46,521 bases of DNA, from assembly GCF_021531895.1 (NCBI RefSeq), contig NZ_JAFBIX010000025.1, positions 1 through 46,521 of the forward strand, given 5' to 3'. Position numbers and translations under genes: made by a program. This stretch comes from Faecalicatena contorta. GTDB taxonomy: Bacteria > Bacillota > Clostridia > Lachnospirales > Lachnospiraceae. Shown one piece after another: positions 1-7,287 of the stretch (its first letter is position 1; the number at the start of each line of letters is the position of its first letter). Below the pieces are notes generated by a model. The model worked only from the letters and a program-made list of their open reading frames with translations. It made no database searches and was not told the origin of the DNA.

Positions 1-314
1 CAAATGCCGGGAACTGTTAAATCTGGCTCTTTCCAGATGCTGTCAATCAACAAATGTGATAATTGTTAGGGGAAAGCTTCTTAATGCAAAATTTACTCTT
101 GACAAGAGGTCACTTCATAACAGCGAGGATATGTGGATATAGAATTTCATACTATGCAGACTGGTAATGGAGATTATCTGTGTTATGATGTAATGATAAA
201 GAAATTATAAAGAATGGTTTGTAATATTAATAAATGTTAATATGCGTTGCTTGTGGCAACGGGCAGGTTCTCATACGATAGTGGTAACGTATGAAAGAAA
301 GGAGATTATCCCTA
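1..314. other. Upstream region with two small inverted repeats
   Basis: No convincing gene lies here. Two short dyads precede the XRE gene: CGTTGC/GCAACG (245-261) and CATACG/CGTATG (272-293). The second lies just before the Shine-Dalgarno of the regulator, so it could be an autoregulatory operator or a small 5'-UTR hairpin. This is inference. Confidence 0.3.
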
Positions 315-824
315 ATGTTAAACGAAAATATTAGAGCAATTAGAAAATCAAAAGGACTTTCGCAGGAAGAACTTGCTATCAAGCTGAATGTGGTGCGACA
401 AACAATTTCGAAATGGGAGAGAGGATTGTCAGTTCCTGATTCTGACATGTTAATCTCCATATCGGAAGTGCTTGAAACACCTGTAAGCACTTTGCTTGGA
501 GAAACTGTTATTGAGTCAAAAGTTGATGACTTAACAGCGATTTCCGAAAAACTGGAGATTATCAACTTACAGCTTGCACAAAGGAAGACCATAAGACGAA
601 AAATACTTCATTGGCTGCTTATTTCATTATGTGCGGTCATAGTAACAATTTCTGTGGCCTTAATAGTATTAAATAGTCCTTACTTAGGCTGGGACTATAG
701 TGATCCTGAAACTGCTGTTGTTGGAGTGGCTTTTCATGCATTTGAATGGCTGTTTGTCAGATTGGCACCGATAATTCTTATAGGGGCAATTGTTGGAATC
801 TTCTTGGCACGGAAGAAAGTATAA
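315..824 (+). CDS. XRE-family HTH regulator with C-terminal membrane anchor
   Basis: The product is about 169 residues. Residues 1-60 form a Cro/C1-type helix-turn-helix; the stretch GLSQEELAIKLNVVRQTISK is the classic XRE signature, followed by WERGLSVPD. The C-terminal half carries two hydrophobic segments (about residues 95-115 and 140-165), so the regulator is probably membrane-tethered. The start at 315 is chosen because AGGAGAT lies 8-10 bases upstream; an in-frame ATG at 291 has no such site and would overlap the Shine-Dalgarno. Proteins of this layout are common in Firmicutes and often control neighbouring stress or antimicrobial genes, but no target can be assigned here. The gene is monocistronic as far as visible. 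Confidence 0.85.
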   Translation: MLNENIRAIRKSKGLSQEELAIKLNVVRQTISKWERGLSVPDSDMLISISEVLETPVSTLLGETVIESKVDDLTAISEKLEIINLQLAQRKTIRRKILHWLLISLCAVIVTISVALIVLNSPYLGWDYSDPETAVVGVAFHAFEWLFVRLAPIILIGAIVGIFLARKKV

Positions 825-901
825 ATACCGCGTTATGAACTTAACCAAGTTTAACCGGTTTCTTACATAATAGGAGATGATGGAGTACAGAACACTTCCC
901 T

Positions 902-1147
902 ATGGAAACGAATGGTTCCACCGATGTGACAGAAGCATTGGGAGTAGTCAAAGACTGGGCATCTGGAAAAATTAAAATGCGATTAGCACAACGGAAAATA
1001 TTAGATTGCCATGCATTTGCAAAAGAAATTGAAAATAAAGAAGATACTGCAATTATATATAAACATGGGATTGAAAACTGCAAAGACGCAGTAGAGCAAC
1101 GAAAACAGGAATATATTGAAAAGAAAGTGATATACATCCATCGCTAA
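902..1147 (+). CDS. Unrecognised short ORF, probably gene debris
   Basis: An 81-residue, Lys/Glu-rich, probably helical reading frame without a recognisable domain. It lacks a good ribosome binding site of its own. Just upstream an ATG at 880 with a good AGGAGA site opens another frame beginning MEYRTLPYG, which resembles the first residues of aldo/keto reductases but stops after 31 residues. The simplest reading is a decayed or recombined locus in which the start of one gene has been joined to unrelated sequence. It may not be expressed. Confidence in a real protein is low. Confidence 0.25.
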   Translation: METNGSTDVTEALGVVKDWASGKIKMRLAQRKILDCHAFAKEIENKEDTAIIYKHGIENCKDAVEQRKQEYIEKKVIYIHR

Positions 1148-1238
1148 TGTTGACATTATGGATGCAGATAGCACGAATTCAGAAGTATAGTAATTATTAC
1201 ATCTCTATAATGGAATTCTGTAAAGGAGAGATGTAATT

Positions 1239-2564
1239 ATGGATATTAATCAAATCAAAGAAAATAAACTTAAGACTATCCTTCGGTTTTCAATCCCAAG
1301 TATCATAGCAATGCTTTTGGAAACGGTAATCACAATAACTGACGGTTATTTCACTGGCAATTATGTAGGTGAAGATGCGCTGGCAGCCATTAATCTGGGA
1401 TTACCGATTCTTTACTTTTACCTGGGCGTAGGGTTATGCATCGGTGTTGGTGGAACGGTAATCTGTGGAAGACTGCTTGGAGCAAAGGATGAACGCAAGG
1501 CCTCCGAAGTGTTTTCACAGACGATTGTAACGGCCACGGTGATATGTATATTAGCATCACTAGTAATATTAGGGCTGTTCACTCCTATCCTAAAGGTATT
1601 GAGAGCAGACGGGAATCTGTCCGCATACTTTACCGGGTACTATAGGATCATGCTTTTCAATTATCCGCTGATGGTTATTGGAACCATATTTGGAATGTTT
1701 ATCCGCGTGGATGGGAAACCTCAGGTGTGCATGCTTGTAAGTATCATAAGTTGTATTCTAAATGCAATCCTTGATGATATTCTGGTAGGCAGATTAGCGG
1801 TGGGAGTACAGGGAAGTGCCATAGCATCACTTATCGTGCAGGTGATTGCAGTCATTGTTCAGTTTATGTATTTCATTAGACTGTCAGCAGGCATACGTTT
1901 TAGACATTACAGATTTGACAGAGCAGTGAATAAAGAAACCATTTTTAATGGTTCCTCTGAATTTATCGGGGAGATGGCAAGTGCAATATCTATGTTTGCA
2001 TTTAACTATGTGTTGATGAAATATGTTGGAGCAGAGGGAGTTGCCGCGTTCACGATTCTTGGGTTTACAGTATACGGATACAGCATGATTGCTATTGGTT
2101 TCGGACAGGGGCTGACGACTCTTGTAAGTGTTTGCTGGGGCGCGAAGGAACAGAAAACAGCAATGCAGCTGCGCATTCTGACGAATAAGATATTATTTGG
2201 AATAGGCGCTTTGTTTGCAGTATGCTTTTTCGTATTAGGAAGAAGATACGCAGGTATGTTTGGATGCAGTAGCAGTGTGGCAGATATGGTATCCGCAGGA
2301 TTTCGGTTTTACGCTGTTACATTTCTGATTATGGGATATGATGTGATAAATTCGATGTATTTTACCAGCTGCGGTGATGCGTTAAGCTCTGCTCTGATAT
2401 CGTCTCTAAGAGGAATGATTCTTCTTCTTTCATTTACATTTATCTTCCCGGCTATATGGGGAATGACAGGAGTATGGATGGCGGCTCCGGCTACAGAAGC
2501 TTTGACAGCGATCGTTTCGGCATGGCTGATCACGAAACAAAAGAAGATGATGGAAAGCAGGTGA
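1239..2564 (+). CDS. MATE-family multidrug efflux transporter
   Basis: This 441-residue integral membrane protein has about 12 hydrophobic segments and the MATE layout: an N-terminal basic stretch leading into RFSIPSIIAMLLETVITITD, two homologous halves, and TGNYVGEDALAAINLG near residue 40. MATE proteins export cationic drugs or metabolites using a Na+ or H+ gradient. AAAGGAGAG precedes the ATG at a good distance. The stop is followed six bases later by the start of an AraC-type regulator, so the two are almost certainly co-transcribed and the regulator probably controls the pump. Family assignment is firm; substrate is unknown. Confidence 0.92.
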   Translation: MDINQIKENKLKTILRFSIPSIIAMLLETVITITDGYFTGNYVGEDALAAINLGLPILYFYLGVGLCIGVGGTVICGRLLGAKDERKASEVFSQTIVTATVICILASLVILGLFTPILKVLRADGNLSAYFTGYYRIMLFNYPLMVIGTIFGMFIRVDGKPQVCMLVSIISCILNAILDDILVGRLAVGVQGSAIASLIVQVIAVIVQFMYFIRLSAGIRFRHYRFDRAVNKETIFNGSSEFIGEMASAISMFAFNYVLMKYVGAEGVAAFTILGFTVYGYSMIAIGFGQGLTTLVSVCWGAKEQKTAMQLRILTNKILFGIGALFAVCFFVLGRRYAGMFGCSSSVADMVSAGFRFYAVTFLIMGYDVINSMYFTSCGDALSSALISSLRGMILLLSFTFIFPAIWGMTGVWMAAPATEALTAIVSAWLITKQKKMMESR

Positions 2565-2570
2565 TCTGCA

Positions 2571-3434
2571 GTGGATGAGAAAGACAGCACTACGATTCGA
2601 AGTGCAGTGATCAACAAAGCGATTAGTTATATATTTGAAAATATAGATGAAGAAATTACGGTGGATGATGTGGCCAGACATTGTTCTTATTCAAAATATC
2701 ATCTTATGCGAATGTTTAAAGAAGATACCGATGAAGCACTGTATCAGTTTATCAAACGTGTCCGGCTTGAAAGAAGTGCCTGGAGACTTAAAGTGGAGAA
2801 GGATAAAAGCATTACAGAAATTGGCGTAGATTATGGATATTCGTCTTCTAATTTTGCAACGGCATTTAAGAAACATCTGAATGTAACTCCGGCTGATTTC
2901 AGGAAGCTCAGTGAACAAATGGTGGAACGGAGTTCTTTTGCACATGGGATATCACTTGACGAATTAGAAGAGTCGGAAAAACTGATTACGGTCGAGTATC
3001 TTAACAGCTTTATGGTTGTGTATGAGCGTAAGAAAGGCAATTATCATAATCTGCCGGAAGAATGGTGTAAGTTTATTAAAAAGTATGAACATTTGTCTTC
3101 AGAAGATACGCTTTATATTGAATGTACCATTGATGATCCGTCAATTACGGATGAAGACAGATGCATGTATGAACTGTGCCAGACAATTTCACCGGGGAAC
3201 CCGGTGCTGAAAGAGGATACCAGTATCTTGACTCATACCTTTGATGGCGGCAAATATGCAGTTTATCATTTTAAGGGATTTCCACAATTTCTTTTTATGG
3301 TATATCAGGAGATGTTCTGCAGATGGCTTTCAAAGACCGGAAATCAGCTTGATGAAAGACCGATACTTGATATATATCGAAACGTAGGTGATGATGGATA
3401 TATGGAAATCGACATTTGTTTTCCACTAAAATGA
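2571..3434 (+). CDS. AraC-family regulator with GyrI-like effector domain
   Basis: The product is 287 residues. Residues about 10-110 hold a two-helix-turn-helix AraC domain (HCSYSKYHLMRMFKE and YGYSSSNFATAFKKHLNVTPADFR). The remainder (about 130-287) resembles the GyrI-like/effector-binding domain found in Rob, SoxS-like and BltR-type multidrug regulators, which binds hydrophobic cations. The start is a GTG, preceded by GCAGGTGA inside the end of the MATE gene. The domain pair and the six-base spacing to the MATE gene suggest a drug-sensing activator of the pump. The gene is followed by a short intrinsic terminator. Confidence 0.9.
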   Translation: MDEKDSTTIRSAVINKAISYIFENIDEEITVDDVARHCSYSKYHLMRMFKEDTDEALYQFIKRVRLERSAWRLKVEKDKSITEIGVDYGYSSSNFATAFKKHLNVTPADFRKLSEQMVERSSFAHGISLDELEESEKLITVEYLNSFMVVYERKKGNYHNLPEEWCKFIKKYEHLSSEDTLYIECTIDDPSITDEDRCMYELCQTISPGNPVLKEDTSILTHTFDGGKYAVYHFKGFPQFLFMVYQEMFCRWLSKTGNQLDERPILDIYRNVGDDGYMEIDICFPLK

Positions 3435-3483
3435 GAGGCATTTGCTGGAGCATTGACAAAATGGTTCAGATATTTTAGAATGA

Positions 3484-3510
3484 AACCACCGAAAAGGTGG
3501 TTTTATTTTG
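3484..3510 (+). terminator. Intrinsic terminator after MATE/AraC operon
   Basis: AACCACC, loop GAAA, AGGTGGTT followed by TTATTTTG. It sits about 50 bases past the AraC stop and just before the next gene, ending the MATE/AraC transcript. Confidence 0.75.
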
Positions 3511-3529
3511 CGCAAAATGAGGTTTTATC

Positions 3530-3787
3530 ATGGAAAAAAGAGAAGAATTACAAGAACAGGCAGATAAGTTAAAGAGAATCAGAGCCGGTTTAGGCTTGAG
3601 CAGAAAAGCATTTTCAGAGTATATAGGTATCCCACTTCGCAATTTGGAAGAATGGGAAGCAGGCAGAAGGAAAATGCCTGAGTATTTGCTTAGGATGTTG
3701 ATATATTATGTAAAAATGAATCAATATCTGGAGAAAAATGGGCTGAAAGAAGAAATGGAAAGGAAGGTATTTAATGAACAGGAATGA
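3530..3787 (+). CDS. Small HTH protein, putative antitoxin of RhuM-Fic module
   Basis: This 85-residue protein has an N-terminal helix-turn-helix (GLGLSRKAFSEYIGIPLRNL followed by EEWEAGRRKMPEYLLRM). The EWEAGRR-P-EY pattern is typical of small XRE-like proteins in Clostridia that precede toxin-like genes. Its last 14 bases overlap the start of the RhuM-Fic gene, so translation is coupled. A paralogue with the same 14-base overlap occurs at 4995-5213. By position it is probably the antitoxin or autoregulator of the pair; that role is inference. Confidence 0.8.
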   Translation: MEKREELQEQADKLKRIRAGLGLSRKAFSEYIGIPLRNLEEWEAGRRKMPEYLLRMLIYYVKMNQYLEKNGLKEEMERKVFNEQE

Positions 3788-4694
3788 AATCATAATTTTT
3801 GAAACAGAAGATCATCAGATAAAGTTAGAGGTTAATGTAGAAAGTGAAACGGTGTGGCTGAGCGCTAATCAAATGGCGTTACTATTTGAGCGAGATGAAA
3901 AAACAATTCGAAAACATATAAATAATGTTTTTTCGGAATCAGAAGTGGATAAAATTAACAACACGCAAAAAATGCGTGTTGAAGGTGTAAAGCAATTAGT
4001 TCCATTTTATACATTAGATGTCATCATCTCCGTTGGTTATCGTGTGAAATCAAAACGTGGTGTGGAATTTCGCCGTTGGGCCAATTCCGTATTAAAACAG
4101 TACATATTGGAAGGTTATGCGGTGAATGATAGTCGTATCAAACAACTGGGAGAAGTGATACGGATTATGAAAAGAACGGAGAATGAACTGGACAGCAAAC
4201 AGGTACTTTCTGTAATCGAAAAGTACAGCAATGCACTCGATTTGCTGGATTCCTACGATCACCAGAACATGACTCGTCCAAAAGGAAATGAAGCAACATA
4301 TGTTCTTCAATATGAAGAATGTATGGACGTGATTCAGAGTATGCGATTTGGGGATGAATCAGATCTGTTCGGCAAAGAGAAGGATGATTCCTTCAAAGGC
4401 AGTATCGGAAATATTTATCAGTCTTTCGGAGGAGTGGATATTTACGAATCTCTGGAAGAAAAAGCAGCCAATCTTTTATACTTTGTAACGAAGAATCATA
4501 GCTTTTTTGATGGAAACAAAAGAATCGCAGCAACCATGTTTTTGTATTTTCTGGATAAGAATAATGCGTTGTTTGTAGACGGGAAAAAGAAAATGGAGGA
4601 TTCAACATTGGTTGCCCTTACAATCATGATTGCTGAATCAAGGCCGGAAGAAAAAGAAATGATGATCAGTGTGGTAATGAATTGTATGCAATAA
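3774..4694 (+). CDS. rhuM: RhuM-Fic/Doc fusion protein, putative toxin
   Basis: This 306-residue protein has an N-terminal RhuM domain (about residues 8-115; ETVWLSANQMALLFERDEKT and PFYTLDVIISVGYRVKSKRG are diagnostic) fused to a C-terminal Fic/Doc fold. The active-site motif [12 protein letters not shown] lies near residue 242. The Lys in GNKR makes it more like Doc-type kinases than Gly-containing AMPylases of the Fic type. The family is annotated as 'virulence RhuM/Fic/DOC' and behaves as a toxin-antitoxin-like accessory gene. It overlaps the small HTH gene upstream. Its end is followed at once by the 27-bp junction sequence and the first spoIVB 3'-end copy, so it is cargo of an integrated element. 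A second, damaged copy lies at 5200-5936. Confidence 0.9.
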   Translation: MNRNEIIIFETEDHQIKLEVNVESETVWLSANQMALLFERDEKTIRKHINNVFSESEVDKINNTQKMRVEGVKQLVPFYTLDVIISVGYRVKSKRGVEFRRWANSVLKQYILEGYAVNDSRIKQLGEVIRIMKRTENELDSKQVLSVIEKYSNALDLLDSYDHQNMTRPKGNEATYVLQYEECMDVIQSMRFGDESDLFGKEKDDSFKGSIGNIYQSFGGVDIYESLEEKAANLLYFVTKNHSFFDGNKRIAATMFLYFLDKNNALFVDGKKKMEDSTLVALTIMIAESRPEEKEMMISVVMNCMQ

Positions 4695-4697
4695 AAA

Positions 4698-4724
4698 TGT
4701 TGTCCCTAATGACAATCACTCGTG
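4698..4724 (+). repeat. 27-bp element-end repeat, copy 1
   Basis: A 27-base sequence starting TGTTGTCCCTAATGACAATC and ending CGTG is identical to 8022-8048. In both places it abuts the SGSPI codons of a spoIVB 3' end, while flanking bases on the other side are unrelated. This is what an element terminus (attachment half-site) would look like. That it is an att site is inference. Confidence 0.7.
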
Positions 4725-4844
4725 TCAGGAAGTCCGATCATCCAGGATGGAAAGCTGGTGGGAGCAGTGACCCATGTGCTGGTAAATGATCCCACGAGAG
4801 GGTACGGCATCTTTATTGAGAATATGTTAGATGCAGCAGAATAA
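4722..4844 (+). pseudogene. spoIVB: spoIVB 3'-end fragment, copy 1
   Basis: It has 41 codons starting GTG and reading [17 protein letters not shown] then [22 protein letters not shown]. This is the C-terminus of the SpoIVB serine peptidase (S55 family), which cleaves SpoIVFA to trigger sigma-K processing during sporulation; the first Ser of SGSPI is the catalytic residue. No other part of the protease is present. The copy differs from copies 2 (5937) and 3 (8046) mostly at synonymous third positions, so the three derive from different spoIVB alleles rather than recent duplication. A strong terminator follows, as expected for the end of a real gene. Confidence 0.85.
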
Positions 4845-4849
4845 TCCTG

Positions 4850-4892
4850 GGCAGGTAATGCAATGAGTATCTCATTGTATTGCCTGTTTTTT
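4850..4892 (+). terminator. Intrinsic terminator after spoIVB fragment 1
   Basis: A long stem, CAGGTAATGCAATGAG with CTCATTGTATTGCCTG, ends in a run of six T. It directly follows the fragment stop codon and was probably the native spoIVB terminator carried along with the 3' end. Confidence 0.85.
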
Positions 4893-4994
4893 ATGTATAA
4901 AAAAGAAAGAATTATTTTACATAAACCACGCATTGCGTAATTCCAAGTAATGTGATATGATAAATGAAATACTACATGGAGGTGTTCAGAAATA

Positions 4995-5213
4995 ATGGAA
5001 TCTGCAGATAAAATACGGAAACTCAGGGAACAAACAGGAATGACCAGGAAAGATTTTTCAATACATATTGGAATCCCTCTGCGAACGATAGAGGATTGGG
5101 AGGCAGGACGCAGGAAACCGCCGGAGTATATACCACGGCTGATCGAGTATCAGCTGAAGTATGAAGAATTGATCAGGAAGGTGCAAAGGGAGGAGCAGAA
5201 TGCAGAAAAATAA
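4995..5213 (+). CDS. Second small HTH protein (paralogue of 3530-3787)
   Basis: This 72-residue protein aligns with the first HTH protein over its whole DNA-binding part (TGMTRKDFSIHIGIPLRTI followed by EDWEAGRRKPPEYIPRL). TGGAGGTG precedes the ATG. It ends with the same 14-base overlap into the following RhuM reading frame (ATG at 5200) as copy 1, which shows that the module structure is conserved although the partner gene is now broken. It could still act as a regulator or as an orphan antitoxin. Confidence 0.75.
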   Translation: MESADKIRKLREQTGMTRKDFSIHIGIPLRTIEDWEAGRRKPPEYIPRLIEYQLKYEELIRKVQREEQNAEK

Positions 5214-5936
5214 TGAAGATGAAGTAGAAGAAAAAAGCAATTTGCATTTTTGCAAATTCCAAATTCAGATAAACCGGTAGCCTTTTATAGCCTCGATGTA
5301 ATCATCTCCGTTGGTTATCGTGTGAAATCAGAACGTGGTGTGGAATTTCGCCGCTGGGCAAATTCCGTATTAAAACAATACATATTGAAAGGTTATGCGG
5401 TGAATGATAGTCGTATCAAACAACTGGGAGAAGTGATACGGATTATGAAAAGGACGGAGAATGAACTGGACAGCAAACAGGTGCTTTCCGTAATAGAAAA
5501 GTACAGCAATGCACTTGATTTGCTGGATTCCTACGATCATCAGAATATGACTCGCCCGAAAGGGAGTGAAGCAACATATGTTCTTTAATATGAAGAATGC
5601 ATGGAGGTGATTCAGAGCATGCGCTTTGGTGATGAATCAGATCTGTTCGGCAAAGAAAAGGACGATTCCTTCAAAGGAAGTATCGGCAATATTTATCAGT
5701 CTTTTGGTGGAGTAGATATTTATGAATCACTGGAAGAAAAGGCAGCCAATCTTTTATACTTTGTAACGAAGAATCATAGTTTTTTTGATGGAAATAAAAG
5801 AATTGCAGCAACCATATTTTTGTATTTTCTGGATAAGAATAATGCGTTGTTTGTAGACGGGAAAAAGAAAATGGAGGATTCAACATTGGTTGCCCTTACG
5901 ATCATGATTGCTGAATCAAGTCCTGAAGAAAAAGAA
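5200..5936 (+). pseudogene. Broken second copy of RhuM-Fic gene
   Basis: The region from about 5280 is a close nucleotide duplicate of 4011-4670. The start codon (5200) overlaps the small HTH gene, but only about 15 codons of the N-terminus remain before a deletion and frameshift near 5250, so most of the RhuM domain is lost. A CAA-to-TAA change gives an in-frame stop at 5586-5588, where copy 1 reads LQYEEC. Beyond it the Fic part, including [12 protein letters not shown], is intact from a possible start at 5601. At the 3' end the frame runs straight into spoIVB fragment 2, giving a 152-residue chimeric ORF (5601-6059). Confidence 0.85.
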
Positions 5937-6059
5937 ATGTCGGGAAGTCCGATCATCCAGGATGGAAAGCTAGTGGGGGCGGTTACCCATGTGCTGGTCA
6001 ATGACCCGACACGGGGATATGGGATATTTATCGAAAATATGCTGGATGCAGCGGGGTAA
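5937..6059 (+). pseudogene. spoIVB: spoIVB 3'-end fragment, copy 2, fused to Fic frame
   Basis: It has the same 41-codon segment as copies 1 and 3 ([20 protein letters not shown], ending ENMLDAAG), again with mainly synonymous differences. Here the 27-bp junction repeat is missing. The upstream RhuM-Fic frame reads EEKEM directly into SGSPI, so a deletion of about 63 bp between two ATG/GTG codons, compared with copy 1, has removed the Fic C-terminus and the element end. The fusion is in frame. A hairpin follows the stop codon. Confidence 0.85.
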
Positions 6060-6064
6060 ATGCG

Positions 6065-6089
6065 ATGCCGGAGGCGGAGCCTCCGGCAT
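6065..6089 (+). terminator. GC-rich hairpin after spoIVB fragment 2
   Basis: ATGCCGGAGGC, loop GGA, GCCTCCGGCAT: a perfect 11-bp stem immediately after the fragment stop. The following bases are only weakly T-rich (ATTTACAG), so termination is probable but not certain. It also faces the end of the minus-strand DUF2442 gene and may serve both strands. Confidence 0.6.
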
Positions 6090-6098
6090 ATTTACAGC

Positions 6099-6536
6099 TT
6101 ATCTTTTTGAAGCCACTCCATATTCTCGCTCCATGGCATCAATGGAAACCACCCATTGCTTGCCAAATTTACAAACATCTATACCATTGACCAGTTTTCC
6201 GTAGGAAATCGCTTTTCTCAGGGTGCTTTCGTTCAGCCCCCACAGCTCTGTCGCATCGCTGAATGCCATCAACCCGTCAAAAGGTGTTTTGACAACGGTA
6301 CCGTTTTCCCACAGCTCGTCACAGGACAAATCCAGTTCATCGTCCCAAAGGATCCCATAGCCGCCTGTATCCACACTTGCGCAGGCGAACAAAGCCGGAT
6401 CCTGTTGAAGCCGCCTGAAAACCGGAAGTTTCTCAAACAGCGGTTTCATATCATACACCTTGGTGACGCCTTCGCTGAACTGGACATTCAGTTTGAAGTC
6501 GGAAATGGGAAAAACATTTTTGACCTTGTGGAACAT
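6099..6536 (-). CDS. DUF2442 protein with C-terminal HTH-like segment
   Basis: This 145-residue protein has residues about 1-85 matching the DUF2442 pattern (FKLNVQFSEGVTKVYDMKPL, DPALFACASVDTGGYGILWD, DLSCDELWENG). The C-terminal 50 residues (LMAFSDATELWGLNESTLRK and following) look like a MerR-type or excisionase-like helix-turn-helix. DUF2442 proteins are regularly paired with DUF4160 proteins, as here (the DUF4160 gene lies just upstream on the same strand), and the pair is generally regarded as toxin-antitoxin-like. AAGGAGG precedes the ATG. The added DNA-binding part suggests that this is the autoregulatory partner. Confidence 0.8.
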   Translation of the reverse strand: MFHKVKNVFPISDFKLNVQFSEGVTKVYDMKPLFEKLPVFRRLQQDPALFACASVDTGGYGILWDDELDLSCDELWENGTVVKTPFDGLMAFSDATELWGLNESTLRKAISYGKLVNGIDVCKFGKQWVVSIDAMEREYGVASKR

Positions 6537-6548
6537 ACATACACCTCC

Positions 6549-6792
6549 TTATTCCAACGGAGGGAGCTTCCGAAACTCTTGCGTCTTGTAAAGAATCTTT
6601 GTGAATAGACAGCCATTCCCGCACCATCGTTAACGCTTTCGGGGGAAGATGCCCCTCTAGCACATCCCCTGTCATAAAGTCGATTGCAGCAACGTCATCA
6701 TTATAAATTGCGTGGATGTGCGGCGGGTTGTGTTCACTTTGCAAAAAGTACATTCTGATAACGATTCCATAAAATCTTGACAACACCGGCAT
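6549..6792 (-). pseudogene. DUF4160 gene with 3' frameshift
   Basis: The first 65 residues match DUF4160 (MPVLSRFYGIVIRMYF, then EHNPPHIHAIYNDD and LPPKALTMVREWLSIHK). After this the open frame runs 48 residues too far, to 6451, with no family resemblance. In the neighbouring frame the expected ending (ILYKTQEFRKLPPLE, stop at 6549-6551) is present and is followed by the ribosome binding site of the DUF2442 gene. A one-base indel near 6595 is therefore likely. If translated as is, the product has an abnormal C-terminus and overlaps DUF2442. A sequencing error is possible. Confidence 0.7.
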
Positions 6793-6824
6793 AGTATCTC
6801 AGCCTCCCTCTTCTGTGAATACGG

Positions 6825-6842
6825 TATCACGATATCGTGATA
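6825..6842 (-). promoter_or_regulatory. Perfect palindrome in DUF4160 promoter
   Basis: TATCACGATATCGTGATA is an 18-bp perfect palindrome, followed by further TTGTGATA repeats. On the minus strand a TTGACA box lies about 17 bases upstream of TATCGT, which is inside the palindrome, so a bound protein would block the DUF4160/DUF2442 promoter. An autoregulatory operator is likely. Confidence 0.6.
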
Positions 6843-7054
6843 TTGTGATATTGTCAAGAGGATATGGTTCCTTGTATATATATATGCTGGAGCATTGAGT
6901 CTTGGCTTTACGAGTAATGAATCGGAGAGCAGAAAAGTAAGGGATTTCAAGGATAATCACAGTTAAAATTGAACTGAAGTTAATGGATAGTTCACAGAAA
7001 TATGGTTGACATTGCTGTGAGACTAGAGTAATATTAAAGTACAAAAAGAAAAGA

Positions 7055-7083
7055 TTGACACAGCATAATACCTTTGGTATACT
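7055..7083 (+). promoter_or_regulatory. Consensus promoter of antitoxin RNA
   Basis: TTGACA (7055-7060), 17-base spacer, TATACT (7078-7083). It lies about 65 bases before the tandem repeats and is nearly perfect, as expected for a strongly transcribed RNA antitoxin. Confidence 0.8.
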
Positions 7084-7146
7084 GTTAAAATCTGTATATG
7101 TTTTAATAATACGGCATATAATGTAAATAAACAAGGCAACTTGTTT

Positions 7147-7240
7147 TGAGAGAGGTCCTGCTATAGTGGACGATTCAAAATGAGAGAGGTCCTGCTTCAG
7201 TGGACGATTCAAAATGAGAGAGGTCCTGCTATAGTGGACA
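7147..7240 (+). ncRNA. toxI: Tandem-repeat RNA antitoxin (ToxI-like)
   Basis: It contains 2.8 copies of a 34-bp unit (7147-7180, 7181-7214, 7215-7240). Units 1 and 2 differ at two positions (CTATAG versus CTTCAG). They stand behind a consensus promoter and directly in front of a terminator and a ToxN/AbiQ-family gene. This order (promoter, short tandem repeats of about 35 nt, terminator, toxin) defines type III toxin-antitoxin systems, in which the toxin cuts the repeat RNA and each unit binds and inhibits one toxin molecule. Each unit contains GTCC...GGAC, which may contribute to the expected pseudoknot. Seen: repeats and order. Inferred: function. Confidence 0.85.
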
Positions 7241-7242
7241 AG

Positions 7243-7277
7243 AAAGCTGTTTGTTTTATGACAAACAGCTTTTTTTA
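7243..7277 (+). terminator. Terminator between antitoxin RNA and toxN
   Basis: AAAGCTGTTTGT, loop TTTATG, ACAAACAGCTTT followed by a T run. It is a perfect 12-bp stem. In type III systems such a leaky terminator sets the excess of antitoxin RNA over toxin mRNA. Confidence 0.9.
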
Positions 7278-7287
7278 AAGGAGAAAG

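Noticed and set aside
841-1137. 98-codon minus-strand ORF
   Set aside because: Cys/Phe/Ser-rich, no start signal, and overlapped by another weak ORF; neither strand gives a recognisable protein.
7147-7240. CRISPR-like short repeats
   Set aside because: The 34-bp units are directly adjacent with no unique spacers, and they stand in front of a ToxN-like gene; they fit a type III antitoxin RNA.
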